Both the position numbers and the translations under genes were made by a program. From positions 14,572,501 through 14,636,500 of the forward strand of contig OX387200.1 of NCBI GenBank assembly GCA_947561715.1: a stretch of 64,000 nucleotides of DNA, in the 5' to 3' direction. The stretch is from Ascidia mentula (taxonomy: Eukaryota; Chordata; Ascidiacea; Phlebobranchia; Ascidiidae). Positions 24,001-39,000 of the stretch are shown one piece after another (within the stretch, counting starts at the first letter, position 1; each line of letters opens with the position of its first letter). Below the pieces are notes generated by a model. It had not been told where the DNA came from. It did no database searches and saw only the letters and a program-made list of their open reading frames with translations.

Positions 24001-27000
24001 TTTTCGTAGCTGCGATGGCTGAATGGTTAAGGCGTTGGACTTGAAATCCAATGGGATATTCCCGCACAGGTTCGAACTCTGTTCGCAGCCTTTCAATTTT
24101 TTTAGTCAGGTTATAGTAAGGGTTTATATTCTAGTTTATGTCAAAACTAAACGTTTTCGTAGCTGCGATGGCCGAGTGGTTAAGGCGTTGGACTTGAAAT
24201 CCAATGGGATATTCCCGCACAGGTTCGAACCCTGTTCGCAGCGTTTCAATTTTTTCGTCATGTTATAGTGAGGGTTTATATTCTAGTTTATGTCAAAACT
24301 AAACGTTTTCGTAGCTGCGATGGCCGAGTGGTTAAGGCGTTGGACTTGAAATCCAATGGGATATTCCCGCACAGGTTCGAACCCTGTTCGCAGCGTTTCA
24401 ATTTTTTCGTCATGTTATAGTGAGGGTTTATATTCTAGTTTATGTCAAAACTAAACGTTTTCGTAGCTGCGATGGCCGAGTGGTTAAGGCGTTGGACTTG
24501 AAATCCAATGGGATATTCCCGCACAGGTTCGAACCCTGTTCGCAGCGTTTCAATTTTTTCGTCAGGTTATAGTAAGGGTTTATATTCTAGTTTATGTCAA
24601 AACTAAACGTTTTCGTAGCTGCGATGGCCGAGTGGTTAAAGCGTTGGACTTGAAATCCAATGGGATATTCCCGCACAGGTTCGAACTCTGTTCGCAGCCT
24701 TTCAATTTTTTTAGTCAGGTTATAGTAAGGGTTTATATTCTAGTTTATGTCAAAACTAAACGTTTTCGTAGCTGCGATGGCCGAGTGGTTAAGGCGTTGG
24801 ACTTGAAATCCAATGGGATATTCCCGCACAGGTTCGAACCCTGTTCGCAGCGTTTCAATTTTTTCGTCAGGTTATAGTAAGGGTTTATATTCTAGTTTAT
24901 GTCAAAACTAAACGTTTTCGTAGCTGCGATGGCCGAGTGGTTAAGGCGTTGGACTTGAAATCCAATGGGATATTCCCGCACAGGTTCGAACTCTGTTCGC
25001 AGCCTTTCCATTTTTTTAGTCAGGTTATAGTAAGGGTTTATATTCTAGTTTATGTCAAAACTAAACGTTTTCGTAGGTGCGATGGCCGAGTGGTTAAGGC
25101 GTTGGACTTGAAATCCAATGGGATATTCCCGCACAGGTTCGAACCCTGTTCGCAGCGTTTCAATTTTTTCGTCATGTTATAGTAAGGGTTTATATTCTAG
25201 TTTATGTCAAAACTAAACGTTTTCGTAGCTGCGATGGCCGAGTGGTTAAGGCGTTGGACTTGAAATCCAATGGGATATTCCCGCACAGGTTCGAACCCTG
25301 TTCGCAGCGTTTCAATTTTTTCGTCAGGTTATAGTAAGGGTTTATATTCTAGTTTATGTCAAAACTAAACGTTTTCGTAGCTGCGATGGCCGAGTGGTTA
25401 AGGCGTTGGACTTGAAATCCAATGGGATATTCCCGCACAGGTTCGAACCCTGTTCGCAGCGTTTCAATTTTTTCGTCATGTTATGGTAAGGGTTTATATT
25501 CTAGTTTATGTCAAAACTAAACGTTTTCGTAGCTGCGATGGCCGAGTGGTTAAGGCGTTGGACTTGAAATCCAATGGGATATTCCCGCACAGGTTCGAAC
25601 CCTGTTCGCAGCGTTTCAATTTTTTCGTCATGTTATAGTGAGGGTTTATATTCTAGTTTATGTCAAAACTAAACGTTTTCGTAGCTGCGATGGCCGAGTG
25701 GTTAAGGCGTTGGACTTGAAATCCAATGGGATATTCCCGCACAGGTTCGAACCCTGTTCGCAGCGTTTCAATTTTTTCGTCAGGTTATAGTAAGGGTTTA
25801 TATTCTAGTTTATGTCAAAACTAAACGTTTTCGTAGCTGCGATGGCTGAATGGTTAAGGCGTTGGACTTGAAATCCAATGGGATATTCCCGCACAGGTTT
25901 GAACTCTGTTCGCAGCCTTTCAATTTTTTTAGTCAGGTTATAGTAAGGGTTTATATTCTAGTTTATGTCAAAACTAAACGTTTTCGTAGCTGCGATGGCC
26001 GAGTGGTTAAGGCGTTGGACTTGAAATCCAATGGGATATTCCCGCACAGGTTCGAACCCTGTTCGCAGCGTTTCAATTTTTTCGTCATGTTATAGTGAGG
26101 GTTTATATTCTAGTTTATGTCAAAACTAAACGTTTTCGTAGCTGCGATGGCCGAGTGGTTAAGGCGTTGGACTTGAAATCCAATGGGATATTCCCGCACA
26201 GGTTCGAACCCTGTTCGCAGCGTTTCAATTTTTTCGTCATGTTATAGTGAGGGTTTATATTCTAGTTTATGTCAAAACTAAACGTTTTCGTAGCTGCGAT
26301 GGCCGAGTGGTTAAGGCGTTGGACTTGAAATCCAATGGGATATTCCCGCACAGGTTCGAACCCTGTTCGCAGCGTTTCAATTTTTTCGTCAGGTTATAGT
26401 AAGGGTTTATATTCTAGTTTATGTCAAAACTAAACGTTTTCGTAGCTGCGATGGCCGAGTGGTTAAAGCGTTGGACTTGAAATCCAATGGGATATTCCCG
26501 CACAGGTTCGAACTCTGTTCGCAGCCTTTCAATTTTTTTAGTCAGGTTATAGTAAGGGTTTATATTCTAGTTTATGTCAAAACTAAACGTTTTCGTAGCT
26601 GCGATGGCCGAGTGGTTAAGGCGTTGGACTTGAAATCCAATGGGATATTCCCGCACAGGTTCGAACCCTGTTCGCAGCGTTTCAATTTTTTCGTCAGGTT
26701 ATAGTAAGGGTTTATATTCTAGTTTATGTCAAAACTAAACGTTTTCGTAGCTGCGATGGCCGAGTGGTTAAGGCGTTGGACTTGAAATCCAATGGGATAT
26801 TCCTGCACAGGTTCGAACTCTGTTCGCAGCCTTTCCATTTTTTTAGTCAGGTTATAGTAAGGGTTTATATTCTAGTTTATGTCAAAACTAAACGTTTTCG
26901 TAGGTGCGATGGCCGAGTGGTTAAGGCGTTGGACTTGAAATCCAATGGGATATTCTCGCACAGGTTCGAACCCTGTTCGCAGCGTTTCAATTTTTTCGTC

Positions 27001-30000
27001 ATGTTATAGTAAGGGTTTATATTCTAGTTTATGTCAAAACTAAACGTTTTCGTAGCTGCGATGGCCGAGTGGTTAAGGCGTTGGACTTGAAATCCAATGG
27101 GATATTCCCGCACAGGTTCGAACCCTGTTCGCAGCGTTTCAATTTTTTCGTCATGTTATAGTAAGGGTTTATATTCTAGTTTATGTCAAAACTAAACGTT
27201 TTCGTAGCTGCGATGGCCGAGTGGTTAAGGCGTTGGACTTGAAATCCAATGGGATATTCCCGCACAGGTTCGAACCCTGTTCGCAGCGTTTCAATTTTTT
27301 CGTCAGGTTATAGTAAGGGTTTATATTCTAGTTTATGTCAAAACTAAACGTTTTCGTAGCTGCGATGGCCGAGTGGTTAAGGCGTTGGACTTGAAATCCA
27401 ATGGGATATTCCCGCACAGGTTCGAACCCTGTTCGCAGCGTTTCAATTTTTTCGTCATGTTATGGTAAGGGTTTATATTCTAGTTTATGTCAAAACTAAA
27501 CGTTTTCGTAGCTGCGATGGCCGAGTGGTTAAGGCGTTGGACTTGAAATCCAATGGGATATTCCCGCACAGGTTCGAACCCTGTTCGCAGCGTTTCAATT
27601 TTTTCGTCATGTTATAGTGAGGGTTTATATTCTAGTTTATGTCAAAACTAAACGTTTTCGTAGCTGCGATGGCCGAGTGGTTAAGGCGTTGGACTTGAAA
27701 TCCAATGGGATATTCCCGCACAGGTTCGAACCCTGTTCGCAGCGTTTCAATTTTTTCGTCAGGTTATAGTAAGGGTTTATATTCTAGTTTATGTCAAAAC
27801 TAAACGTTTTCGTAGCTGCGATGGCTGAATGGTTAAGGCGTTGGACTTGAAATCCAATGGGATATTCCCGCACAGGTTCGAACTCTGTTCGCAGCCTTTC
27901 AATTTTTTTAGTCAGGTTATAGTAAGGGTTTATATTCTAGTTTATGTCAAAACTAAACGTTTTCGTAGCTGCGATGGCCGAGTGGTTAAGGCGTTGGACT
28001 TGAAATCCAATGGGATATTCCCGCACAGGTTCGAACCCTGTTCGCAGCGTTTCAATTTTTTCGTCATGTTATAGTGAGGGTTTATATTCTAGTTTATGTC
28101 AAAACTAAACGTTTTCGTAGCTGCGATGGCCGAGTGGTTAAGGCGTTGGACTTGAAATCCAATGGGATATTCCCGCACAGGTTCGAACCCTGTTCGCAGC
28201 GTTTCAATTTTTTCGTCATGTTATAGTGAGGGTTTATATTCTAGTTTATGTCAAAACTAAACGTTTTCGTAGCTGCGATGGCCGAGTGGTTAAGGCGTTG
28301 GACTTGAAATCCAATGGGATATTCCCGCACAGGTTCGAACCCTGTTCGCAGCGTTTCAATTTTTTCGTCAGGTTATAGTAAGGGTTTATATTCTAGTTTA
28401 TGTCAAAACTAAACGTTTTCGTAGCTGCGATGGCCGAGTGGTTAAAGCGTTGGACTTGAAATCCAATGGGATATTCCCGCACAGGTTCGAACTCTGTTCG
28501 CAGCCTTTCAATTTTTTTAGTCAGGTTATAGTAAGGGTTTATATTCTAGTTTATGTCAAAACTAAACGTTTTCGTAGCTGCGATGGCCGAGTGGTTAAGG
28601 CGTTGGACTTGAAATCCAATGGGATATTCCCGCACAGGTTCGAACCCTGTTCGCAGCGTTTCAATTTTTTCGTCAGGTTATAGTAAGGGTTTATATTCTA
28701 GTTTATGTCAAAACTAAACGTTTTCGTAGCTGCGATGGCCGAGTGGTTAAGGCGTTGGACTTGAAATCCAATGGGATATTCCCGCACAGGTTCGAACTCT
28801 GTTCGCAGCCTTTCCATTTTTTTAGTCAGGTTATAGTAAGGGTTTATATTCTAGTTTATGTCAAAACTAAACGTTTTCGTAGGTGCGATGGCCGAGTGGT
28901 TAAGGCGTTGGACTTGAAATCCAATGGGATATTCCCGCACAGGTTCGAACCCTGTTCGCAGCGTTTCAATTTTTTCGTCATGTTATAGTAAGGGTTTATA
29001 TTCTAGTTTATGTCAAAACTAAACGTTTTCGTAGCTGCGATGGCCGAGTGGTTAAGGCGTTGGACTTGAAATCCAATGGGATATTCCCGCACAGGTTCGA
29101 ACCCTGTTCGCAGCGTTTCAATTTTTTCGTCAGGTTATAGTAAGGGTTTATATTCTAGTTTATGTCAAAACTAAACGTTTTCGTAGCTGCGATGGCCGAG
29201 TGGTTAAGGCGTTGGACTTGAAATCCAATGGGATATTCCCGCACAGGTTCGAACCCTGTTCGCAGCGTTTCAATTTTTTCGTCAGGTTATAGTAAGGGTT
29301 TATATTCTAGTTTATGACAAAATTAAACGTTTTCGTAGCTGCGATGGCCGAGTGGTTAAGGCGTTGGACTTGAAATCCAATGGGATATTCCCGCACAGGT
29401 TCGAACCCTGTTCGCAGCGTTTCAATTTTTTCGTCAGGTTATAGTAAGGGTTTATATTCTAGTTTATGACAAAACTAAACGTTTTCGTAGCTGCGATGGC
29501 CGAGTGGTTAAGGCGTTGGACTTGAAATCCAATGGGATATTCCCGCACAGGTTCGAACCCTGTTCGCAGCGTTTCAATTTTTTCGTCATGTTATAGTAAG
29601 GGTTTATATTCTAGTTTATGTCAAAACTAAACGTTTTCGTAGCTGCGATGGCCGAGTGGTTAAGGCGTTGGACTTGAAATCCAATGGGATATTCCCGCAC
29701 AGGTTCGAACCCTGTTCGCAGCGTTTCAATTTTTTCGTCAGGTTATAGTAAGGGTTTATATTCTAGTTTATGTCAAAACTAAACGTTTTCGTAGCTGCGA
29801 TGGCCGAGTGGTTAAGGCGTTGGACTTGAAATCCAATGGGATATTCCCGCACAGGTTCGAACCCTGTTCGCAGCGTTTCATTTTTTTCGTCAGGTTATAG
29901 TAAGGGTTTATATTCTAGTTTATGACAAAACTAAACGTTTTCGTAGCTGCGATGGCCGAGTGGTTAAGGCGTTGGACTTGAAATCCAATGGGATATTCCC

Positions 30001-33000
30001 GCACAGGTTCGAACCCTGTTCGCAGCGTTTCAATTTTTTCGTCAGGTTATAGTAAGGGTTTATATTCTAGTTTATGTCAAAACTAAACGTTTTCGTAGCT
30101 GCGATGGCCGAGTGGTTAAGGCGTTGGACTTGAAATCCAATGGGATATTCCCGCACAGGTTCGAACCCTGTTCGCAGCGTTTCAATTTTTTCGTCAGGTT
30201 ATAGTAAGGGTTTATATTCTAGTTTATGTCAAAACTAAACGTTTTCGTAGCTGCGATGGCCGAGTGGTTAAGGCGTTGGACTCGAAATCCAATGGGATAT
30301 TCCCGCACAGGTTCGAACCCTGTTCGCAGCGTTTCAATTTTTTCGTCAGGTTATAGTAAGGGTTTATATTCTAGTTTATGTCAAAACTAAACGTTTTCGT
30401 AGCTGCGATGGCCGAGTGGTTAAGGCGTTGGACTTGAAATCCAATGGGATATTCCCGCACAGGTTCGAACCCTGTTCGCAGCGTTTCAATTTTTTCGTCA
30501 GGTTATAGTAAGGGTTTATATTCTAGTTTATGTCAAAACTAAACGTTTTCGTAGCTGCGATGGCTGAATGGTTAAGGCGTTGGACTTGAAATCCAATGGG
30601 ATATTCCCGCACAGGTTCGAACCCTGTTCGCAGCGTTTCAATTTTTTCGTCAGGTTATAGTAAGGGGTTATATTCTAGTTTATGTCAAAACTAAACGTTT
30701 TCGTAGCTGCGATGGCCGAGTGGTTAAGGCGTTGGACTTGAAATCCAATGGGATATTCCCGCACAGGTTCGAACCCTGTTCGCAGCGTTTCAATTTTTTC
30801 GTCAGGTTATAGTAAGGGTTTATATTCTAGTTTATGTCAAAACTAAACGTTTTCGTAGCTGCGATGGCCGAGTGGTTAAGGCGTTGGACTTGAAATCCAA
30901 TGGGATATTCCCGCACAGGTTCGAACCCTGTTCGCAGCGTTTCAATTTTTTCGTCAGGTTATAGTAAGGGTTTATATTCTAGTTTATGTCAAAACTAAAC
31001 GTTTTCGTAGCTGCGATGGCCGAGTGGTTAAGGCGTTGGACTCGAAATCCAATGGGATATTCCCGCACAGGTTCGAACCCTGTTCGCAGCGTTTCAATTT
31101 TTTCGTCAGGTTATAGTAAGGGTTTATATTCTAGTTTATGTCAAAACTAAACGTTTTCGTAGCTGCGATGGCCGAGTGGTTAAGGCGTTGGACTTGAAAT
31201 CCAATGGGATATTCCCGCACAGGTTCGAACTCTGTTCGCAGCCTTTCAATTTTTTCGTCAGGTTATAGTAAGGGTTTATATTCTAGTTTATGTCAAAACT
31301 AAACGTTTTCGTAGCTGCGATGGCCGAGTGGTTAAGGCGTTGGACTTGAAATCCAATGGGATATTCCCGCACAGGTTCGAATCATGTTCGCAGCGTTTCA
31401 ATTTTTTCGTCAGGTTATAGTAAGGGTTTATATTCTAGTTTATGTCAAAACTAAACGTTTTCGTAGCTGCGATGGCCGAGTGGTTAAGGCGTTGGACTTG
31501 AAATCCAATGGGATATTCCCGCACAGGTTCGAACCCTGTTCGCAGCGTTTCAATTTTTTCGTCAGGTTATAGTAAGGGTTTATATTCTAGTTTATGTCAA
31601 AACTAAACGTTTTCGTAGCTGCGATGGCCGAGTGGTTAAGGCGTTGGACTCGAAATCCAATGGGATATTCCCGCACAGGTTCGAACCCTGTTCGCAGCGT
31701 TTTAATTTTTTCGTCAGGTTATAGTAAGGGTTTATATTCTAGTTTATGTCAAAACTAAACGTTTTCGTAGCTGCGATGGCCGAGTGGTTAAGGCGTTGGA
31801 CTCGAAATCCAATGGGATATTCCCGCACAGGTTCGAACCCTGTTCGCAGCCTTTCCATTTTTTTAATCAGGTTATAGTAAAAGTTTATATTCTAGTTTAT
31901 GTCAAAACTAAACGTTTTCGTAGCTGCGATGGCCGAGTGGTTAAGGCGTTGGACTTGAAATCCAATGGGATATTCCCGTACAGGTTCGAACCCTGTTCGC
32001 AGCGTTTCAATTTTTTCGTCAGGTTATAGTAAGGGTTTATATTCTAGTTTATGTCAAAACTAAACGTTTTCGTAGCTGCGATGGCCGAGTGGTTAAGGCG
32101 TTGGACTTGAAATCCAATGGGATATTCCCGCACAGGTTCGAACCCTGTTCGCAGCGTTTCAATTTTTTCGTCAGGTTATAGTAAGGGTTTATATTCTAGT
32201 TTATGTCAAAACTAAACGTTTTCGTAGCTGCGATGGCCGAGTGGTTAAGGCGTTGGACTTGAAATCCAATGGGATATTCCCGCACAGGTTCGAACCCTGT
32301 TCGCAGCGTTTCAATTTTTTCGTCAGGTTATAGTAAGGGTTTATATTCTAGTTTATGTCAAAACTAAACGTTTTCGTAGCTGCGATGGCCGAGTGGTTAA
32401 GGCGTTGGACTCGAAATCCAATGGGATATTCCCGCACAGGTTCGAACCCTGTTCGCAGCGTTTCAATTTTTTCGTCAGGTTATAGTAAGGGTTTATATTC
32501 TAGTTTATGTCAAAACTAAACGTTTTCGTAGCTGCGATGGCCGAGTGGTTAAGGCGTTGGACTCGAAATCCAATGGGATATTCCCGCACAGGTTCGAACC
32601 CTGTTCGCAGCGTTTCAATTTTTTCGTCAGGTTATAGTAAGGGTTTATATTCTAGTTTATGTCAAAACTAAACGTTTTCGTAGCTGCGATGGCCGAGTGG
32701 TTAAGGCGTTGGACTCGAAATCCAATGGGATATTCCCGCACAGGTTCGAACCCTGTTCGCATCGTTTCAATTTTTTCGTCAGGTTATAGTAAGGGTTTAT
32801 ATTCTAGTTTATGTCAAAACTAAACGTTTTCGTAGCTGCGATGGCCGAGTGGTTAAGGCGTTGGACTTGAAATCCAATGGGATATTCCCGCACAGGTTCG
32901 AACCCTGTTCGCAGCGTTTCAATTTTTTCGTCAGGTTATAGTAAGGGTTTATATTCTAGTTTATGTCAAAACTAAACGTTTTCGTAGCTGCGATGGCCGA

Positions 33001-36000
33001 GTGGTTAAGGCGTTGGACTCGAAATCCAATGGGATATTCCCGCACAGGTTCGAACCCTGTTCGCAGCCTTTCCATTTTTTTAATCAGGTTATAGTAAAAG
33101 TTTATATTCTAGTTTATGTCAAAACTAAACGTTTTCGTAGCTGCGATGGCCGAGTGGTTAAGGCGTTGGACTTGAAATCCAATGGGATATTCCCGTACAG
33201 GTTCGAACCCTGTTCGCAGCGTTTCAATTTTTTCGTCAGGTTATAGTAAGGGTTTATATTCTAGTTTATGTCAAAACTAAACGTTTTCGTAGCTGCGATG
33301 GCCGAGTGGTTAAGGCGTTGGACTTGAAATCCAATGGGATATTCCCGCACAGGTTCGAACCCTGTTCGCAGCGTTTCAATTTTTTCGTCAGGTTATAGTA
33401 AGGGTTTATATTCTAGTTTATGTCAAAACTAAACGTTTTCGTAGCTGCGATGGCCGAGTGGTTAAGGCGTTGGACTTGAAATCCAATGGGATATTCCCGC
33501 ACAGGTTCGAACCCTGTTCGCAGCGTTTCAATTTTTTCGTCAGGTTATAGTAAGGGTTTATATTCTAGTTTATGTCAAAACTAAACGTTTTCGTAGCTGC
33601 GATGGCCGAGTGGTTAAGGCGTTGGACTCGAAATCCAATGGGATATTCCCGCACAGGTTCGAACCCTGTTCGCAGCGTTTCAATTTTTTCGTCAGGTTAT
33701 AGTAAGGGTTTATATTCTAGTTTATGTCAAAACTAAACGTTTTCGTAGCTGCGATGGCCGAGTGGTTAAGGCGTTGGACTCGAAATCCAATGGGATATTC
33801 CCGCACAGGTTCGAACCCTGTTCGCAGCGTTTCAATTTTTTCGTCAGGTTATAGTAAGGGTTTATATTCTAGTTTATGTCAAAACTAAACGTTTTCGTAG
33901 CTGCGATGGCCGAGTGGTTAAGGCGTTGGACTCGAAATCCAATGGGATATTCCCGCACAGGTTCGAACCCTGTTCGCATCGTTTCAATTTTTTCGTCAGG
34001 TTATAGTAAGGGTTTATATTCTAGTTTATGTCAAAACTAAACGTTTTCGTAGCTGCGATGGCCGAGTGGTTAAGGCGTTGGACTTGAAATCCAATGGGAT
34101 ATTCCCGCACAGGTTCGAACCCTGTTCGCAGCGTTTCAATTTTTTCGTCAGGTTATAGTAAGGGTTTATATTCTAGTTTATGTCAAAACTAAACGTTTTC
34201 GTAGCTGCGATGGCCGAGTGGTTAAGGCGTTGGACTCGAAATCCAATGGGATATTCCCGCACAGGTTCGAACCCTGTTCGCAGCGTTACAATTTTTTCGT
34301 CAGGTTATAGTAAGGGTTTATATTCTAGTTTATGTCAAAACTAAACGTTTTCGTAGCTGCGATGGCCGAGTGGTTAAGGCGTTGGACTCGAAATCCAATG
34401 GGATATTCCCGCACAGGTTCGAACCCTGTTCGCAGCGTTTCAATTTTTTCGTCAGGTTATAGTAAGGGTTTATATTCTAGTTTATGTCAAAAGTAAACGT
34501 TTTCGTAGCTGCGATGGCCGAGTGGTTAAGGCGTTGGACTCGAAATCCAATGGGATATTCCCGCACAGGTTCGAACCCTGTTCGCAGCCTTTCCATTTTT
34601 TTCGTCAGGTTATAGTAAAAGTTTATATTCTAGTTTATGTCAAAACTAAACGTTTTCGTAGCTGCGATGGCCGAGTGGTTAAGGCGTTGGACTTGAAATC
34701 CAATGGGATATTCCCGCACAGGTTCGAACTCTGTTCGCAGCCTTTCAATTTTTTCGTCAGGTTATAGTAAGGGTTTATATTCTAGTTTATGTCAAAACTA
34801 AACGTTTTCGTAGCTGCGATGGCCGAGTGGTTAAGGCGTTGGACTTGAAATCCAATGGGATATTCCCGCACAGGTTCGAACCCTGTTCGCAGCGTTTCAA
34901 TTTTTTCGTCAGGTTATAGTAAGGGTTTATATTCTAGTTTATGTCAAAACTAAACGTTTTCGTAGCTGCGATGGCCGAGTGGTTAAGGCGTTGGACTCGA
35001 AATCCAATGGGATATTCCCGCACAGGTTCGAACCCTGTTCGCAGCGTTTTAATTTTTTCGTCAGGTTATAGTAAGGGTTTATATTCTAGTTTATGTCAAA
35101 ACTAAACGTTTTCGTAGCTGCGATGGCCGAGTGGTTAAGGCGTTGGACTCGAAATCCAATGGGATATTCCCGCACAGGTTCGAACCCTGTTCGCAGCCTT
35201 TCCATTTTTTTAATCAGGTTATAGTAAAAGTTTATATTCTAGTTTATGTCAAAACTAAACGTTTTCGTAGCTGCGATGGCCGAGTGGTTAAGGCGTTGGA
35301 CTTGAAATCCAATGGGATATTCCCGTACAGGTTCGAACCCTGTTCGCAGCGTTTCAATTTTTTCGTCAGGTTATAGTAAGGGTTTATATTCTAGTTTATG
35401 TCAAAACTAAACGTTTTCGTAGCTGCGATGGCCGAGTGGTTAAGGCGTTGGACTTGAAATCCAATGGGATATTCCCGCACAGGTTCGAACCCTGTTCGCA
35501 GCGTTTCAATTTTTTCGTCAGGTTATAGTAAGGGTTTATATTCTAGTTTATGTCAAAACTAAACGTTTTCGTAGCTGCGATGGCCGAGTGGTTAAGGCGT
35601 TGGACTTGAAATCCAATGGGATATTCCCGCACAGGTTCGAACCCTGTTCGCAGCGTTTCAATTTTTTCGTCAGGTTATAGTAAGGGTTTATATTCTAGTT
35701 TATGTCAAAACTAAACGTTTTCGTAGCTGCGATGGCCGAGTGGTTAAGGCGTTGGACTCGAAATCCAATGGGATATTCCCGCACAGGTTCGAACCCTGTT
35801 CGCAGCGTTTCAATTTTTTCGTCAGGTTATAGTAAGGGTTTATATTCTAGTTTATGTCAAAACTAAACGTTTTCGTAGCTGCGATGGCCGAGTGGTTAAG
35901 GCGTTGGACTCGAAATCCAATGGGATATTCCCGCACAGGTTCGAACCCTGTTCGCAGCGTTTCAATTTTTTCGTCAGGTTATAGTAAGGGTTTATATTCT

Positions 36001-39000
36001 AGTTTATGTCAAAACTAAACGTTTTCGTAGCTGCGATGGCCGAGTGGTTAAGGCGTTGGACTCGAAATCCAATGGGATATTCCCGCACAGGTTCGAACCC
36101 TGTTCGCATCGTTTCAATTTTTTCGTCAGGTTATAGTAAGGGTTTATATTCTAGTTTATGTCAAAACTAAACGTTTTCGTAGCTGCGATGGCCGAGTGGT
36201 TAAGGCGTTGGACTTGAAATCCAATGGGATATTCCCGCACAGGTTCGAACCCTGTTCGCAGCGTTTCAATTTTTTCGTCAGGTTATAGTAAGGGTTTATA
36301 TTCTAGTTTATGTCAAAACTAAACGTTTTCGTAGCTGCGATGGCCGAGTGGTTAAGGCGTTGGACTCGAAATCCAATGGGATATTCCCGCACAGGTTCGA
36401 ACCCTGTTCGCAGCGTTACAATTTTTTCGTCAGGTTATAGTAAGGGTTTATATTCTAGTTTATGTCAAAACTAAACGTTTTCGTAGCTGCGATGGCCGAG
36501 TGGTTAAGGCGTTGGACTCGAAATCCAATGGGATATTCCCGCACAGGTTCGAACCCTGTTCGCAGCGTTTCAATTTTTTCGTCAGGTTATAGTAAGGGTT
36601 TATATTCTAGTTTATGTCAAAAGTAAACGTTTTCGTAGCTGCGATGGCCGAGTGGTTAAGGCGTTGGACTCGAAATCCAATGGGATATTCCCGCACAGGT
36701 TCGAACCCTGTTCGCAGCCTTTCCATTTTTTTCGTCAGGTTATAGTAAAAGTTTATATTCTAGTTTATGTCAAAACTAAACGTTTTCGTAGCTGCGATGG
36801 CCGAGTGGTTAAGGCGTTGGACTTGAAATCCAATGGGATATTCCCGCACAGGTTCGAACCCTGTTCGCAGCGTTTCAATTTTTTCGTCAGGTTATAGTAA
36901 GGGTTTATATTCTAGTTTATGTCAAAACTAAACGTTTTCGTAGCTGCGATGGCCGAGTGGTTAAGGCGTTGGACTTGAAATCCAATGGGATATTCCCGCA
37001 CAGGTTCGAACCCTGTTCGCAGCGTTTCAATTTTTTCGTCAGGTTATAGTAAGGGTTTATATTCTAGTTTATGTCAAAACTAAACGTTTTCGTAGCTGCG
37101 ATGGCCGAGTGGTTAAGGCGTTGGACTTGAAATCCAATGGGATATTCCCGCACAGGTTCGAACCCTGTTCGCAGCGTTTCAATTTTTTCGTCAGGTTATA
37201 GTAAGGGTTTATATTCTAGTTTATGTCAAAACTAAACGTATTCGTAGCTGCGATGGCCGAGTGGTTAAGGCGTTGGACTTGAAATCCAATGGGATATTCC
37301 CGCACAGGTTCGAACCCTGTTCGCAGCCTTTCCATTTTTTTAGTCAGGTTATAGTAAAAGTTTATATTCTAGTTTATGTCAAAACTAAACGTTTTCGTAG
37401 CTGCGATGGCCGAGTGGTTAAGGCGTTGGACTTGAAATCCAATGGGATATTCCCGTACAGGTTCGAACCCTGTTCGCAGCGTTTCAATTTTTTCGTCAGG
37501 TTATAGTAAGGGTTTATATTCTAGTTTATGTCAAAACTAAACGTTTTCGTAGCTGCGATGGCCGAGTGGTTAAGGCGTTGGACTTGAAATCCAATGGGAT
37601 ATTCCCGCACAGGTTCGAACCCTGTTCGCAGCGTTTCAATTTTTTCGTCAGGTTATAGTAAGGGTTTATATTCTAGTTTATGTCAAAACTAAACGTTTTC
37701 GTAGCTGCGATGGCCGAGTGGTTAAGGCGTTGGACTCGAAATCCAATGGGATATTCCCGCACAGGTTCGAACCCTGTTCGCAGCGTTTCAATTTTTTCGT
37801 CAGGTTATAGTAAGGGTTTATATTCTAGTTTATGTCAAAAGTAAACGTTTTCGTAGCTGCGATGGCCGAGTGGTTAAGGCGTTGGACTCGAAATCCAATG
37901 GGATATTCCCGCACAGGTTCGAACCCTGTTCGCAGCGTTTCAATTTTTTCGTCAGGTTATAGTAAGGGTTTATATTCTAGTTTATGTCAAAACTAAACGT
38001 TTTCGTAGCTGCGATGGCCGAGTGGTTAAGGCGTTGGACTCGAAATCCAATGGGATATTCCCGCACAGGTTCGAACCCTGTTCGCAGCCTTTCCATTTTT
38101 TTAGTCAGGTTATAGTAAAAGTTTATATTTTAGTTTATGTCAAAACTAAACGTTTTCGTAGCTGCGATGGCCGAGTGGTTAAGGCGTTGGACTTGAAATC
38201 CAATGGGATATTCCCGTACAGGTTCGAACCCTGTTCGCAGCGTTTCAATTTTTTCGTCAGGTTATAGTAAGGGTTTATATTCTAGTTTATGTCAAAACTA
38301 AACGTTTTCGTAGCTGCGATGGCCGAGTGGTTAAGGCGTTGGACTTGAAATCCAATGGGATATTCCCGCACAGGTTCGAACCCTGTTCGCAGCGTTTCAA
38401 TTTTTTCGTCAGGTTATAGTAAGGGTTTATATTCTAGTTTATGTCAAAACTAAACGTTTTCGTAGCTGCGATGGCCGAGTGGTTAAGGCGTTGGACTCGA
38501 AATCCAATGGGATATTCCCGCACAGGTTCGAACCCTGTTCGCAGCGTTTCAATTTTTTCGTCAGGTTATAGTAAGGGTTTATATTCTAGTTTATGTCAAA
38601 ACTAAACGTTTTCGTAGCTGCGATGGCCGAGTGGTTAAGACGTTGGACTTGAAATCCAATAGGATATTCCCGCACAGGTTCGAACCCTGTTCGCAGCGTT
38701 TCAATTTTTTCGTCAGGTTATAGTAAGGGTTTATATTCTAGTTTATGTCAAAACTAAACGTTTTCGTAGCTGCGATGGCCGAGTGGTTAAGGCGTTGGAC
38801 TTGAAATCCAATGGGATATTCCCGCACAGGTTCGAACTCTGTTCGCAGCGTTTCAATTTTTTCGTCAGGTTATAGTAAGGGTTTATATTCTAGTTTATGT
38901 CAAAACTAAACGTTTTCGTAGCTGCGATGGCCGAGTGGTTAAGGCGTTGGACTTGAAATCCAATGGGATATTCCCGCACAGGTTCGAACCCTGTTCGCAG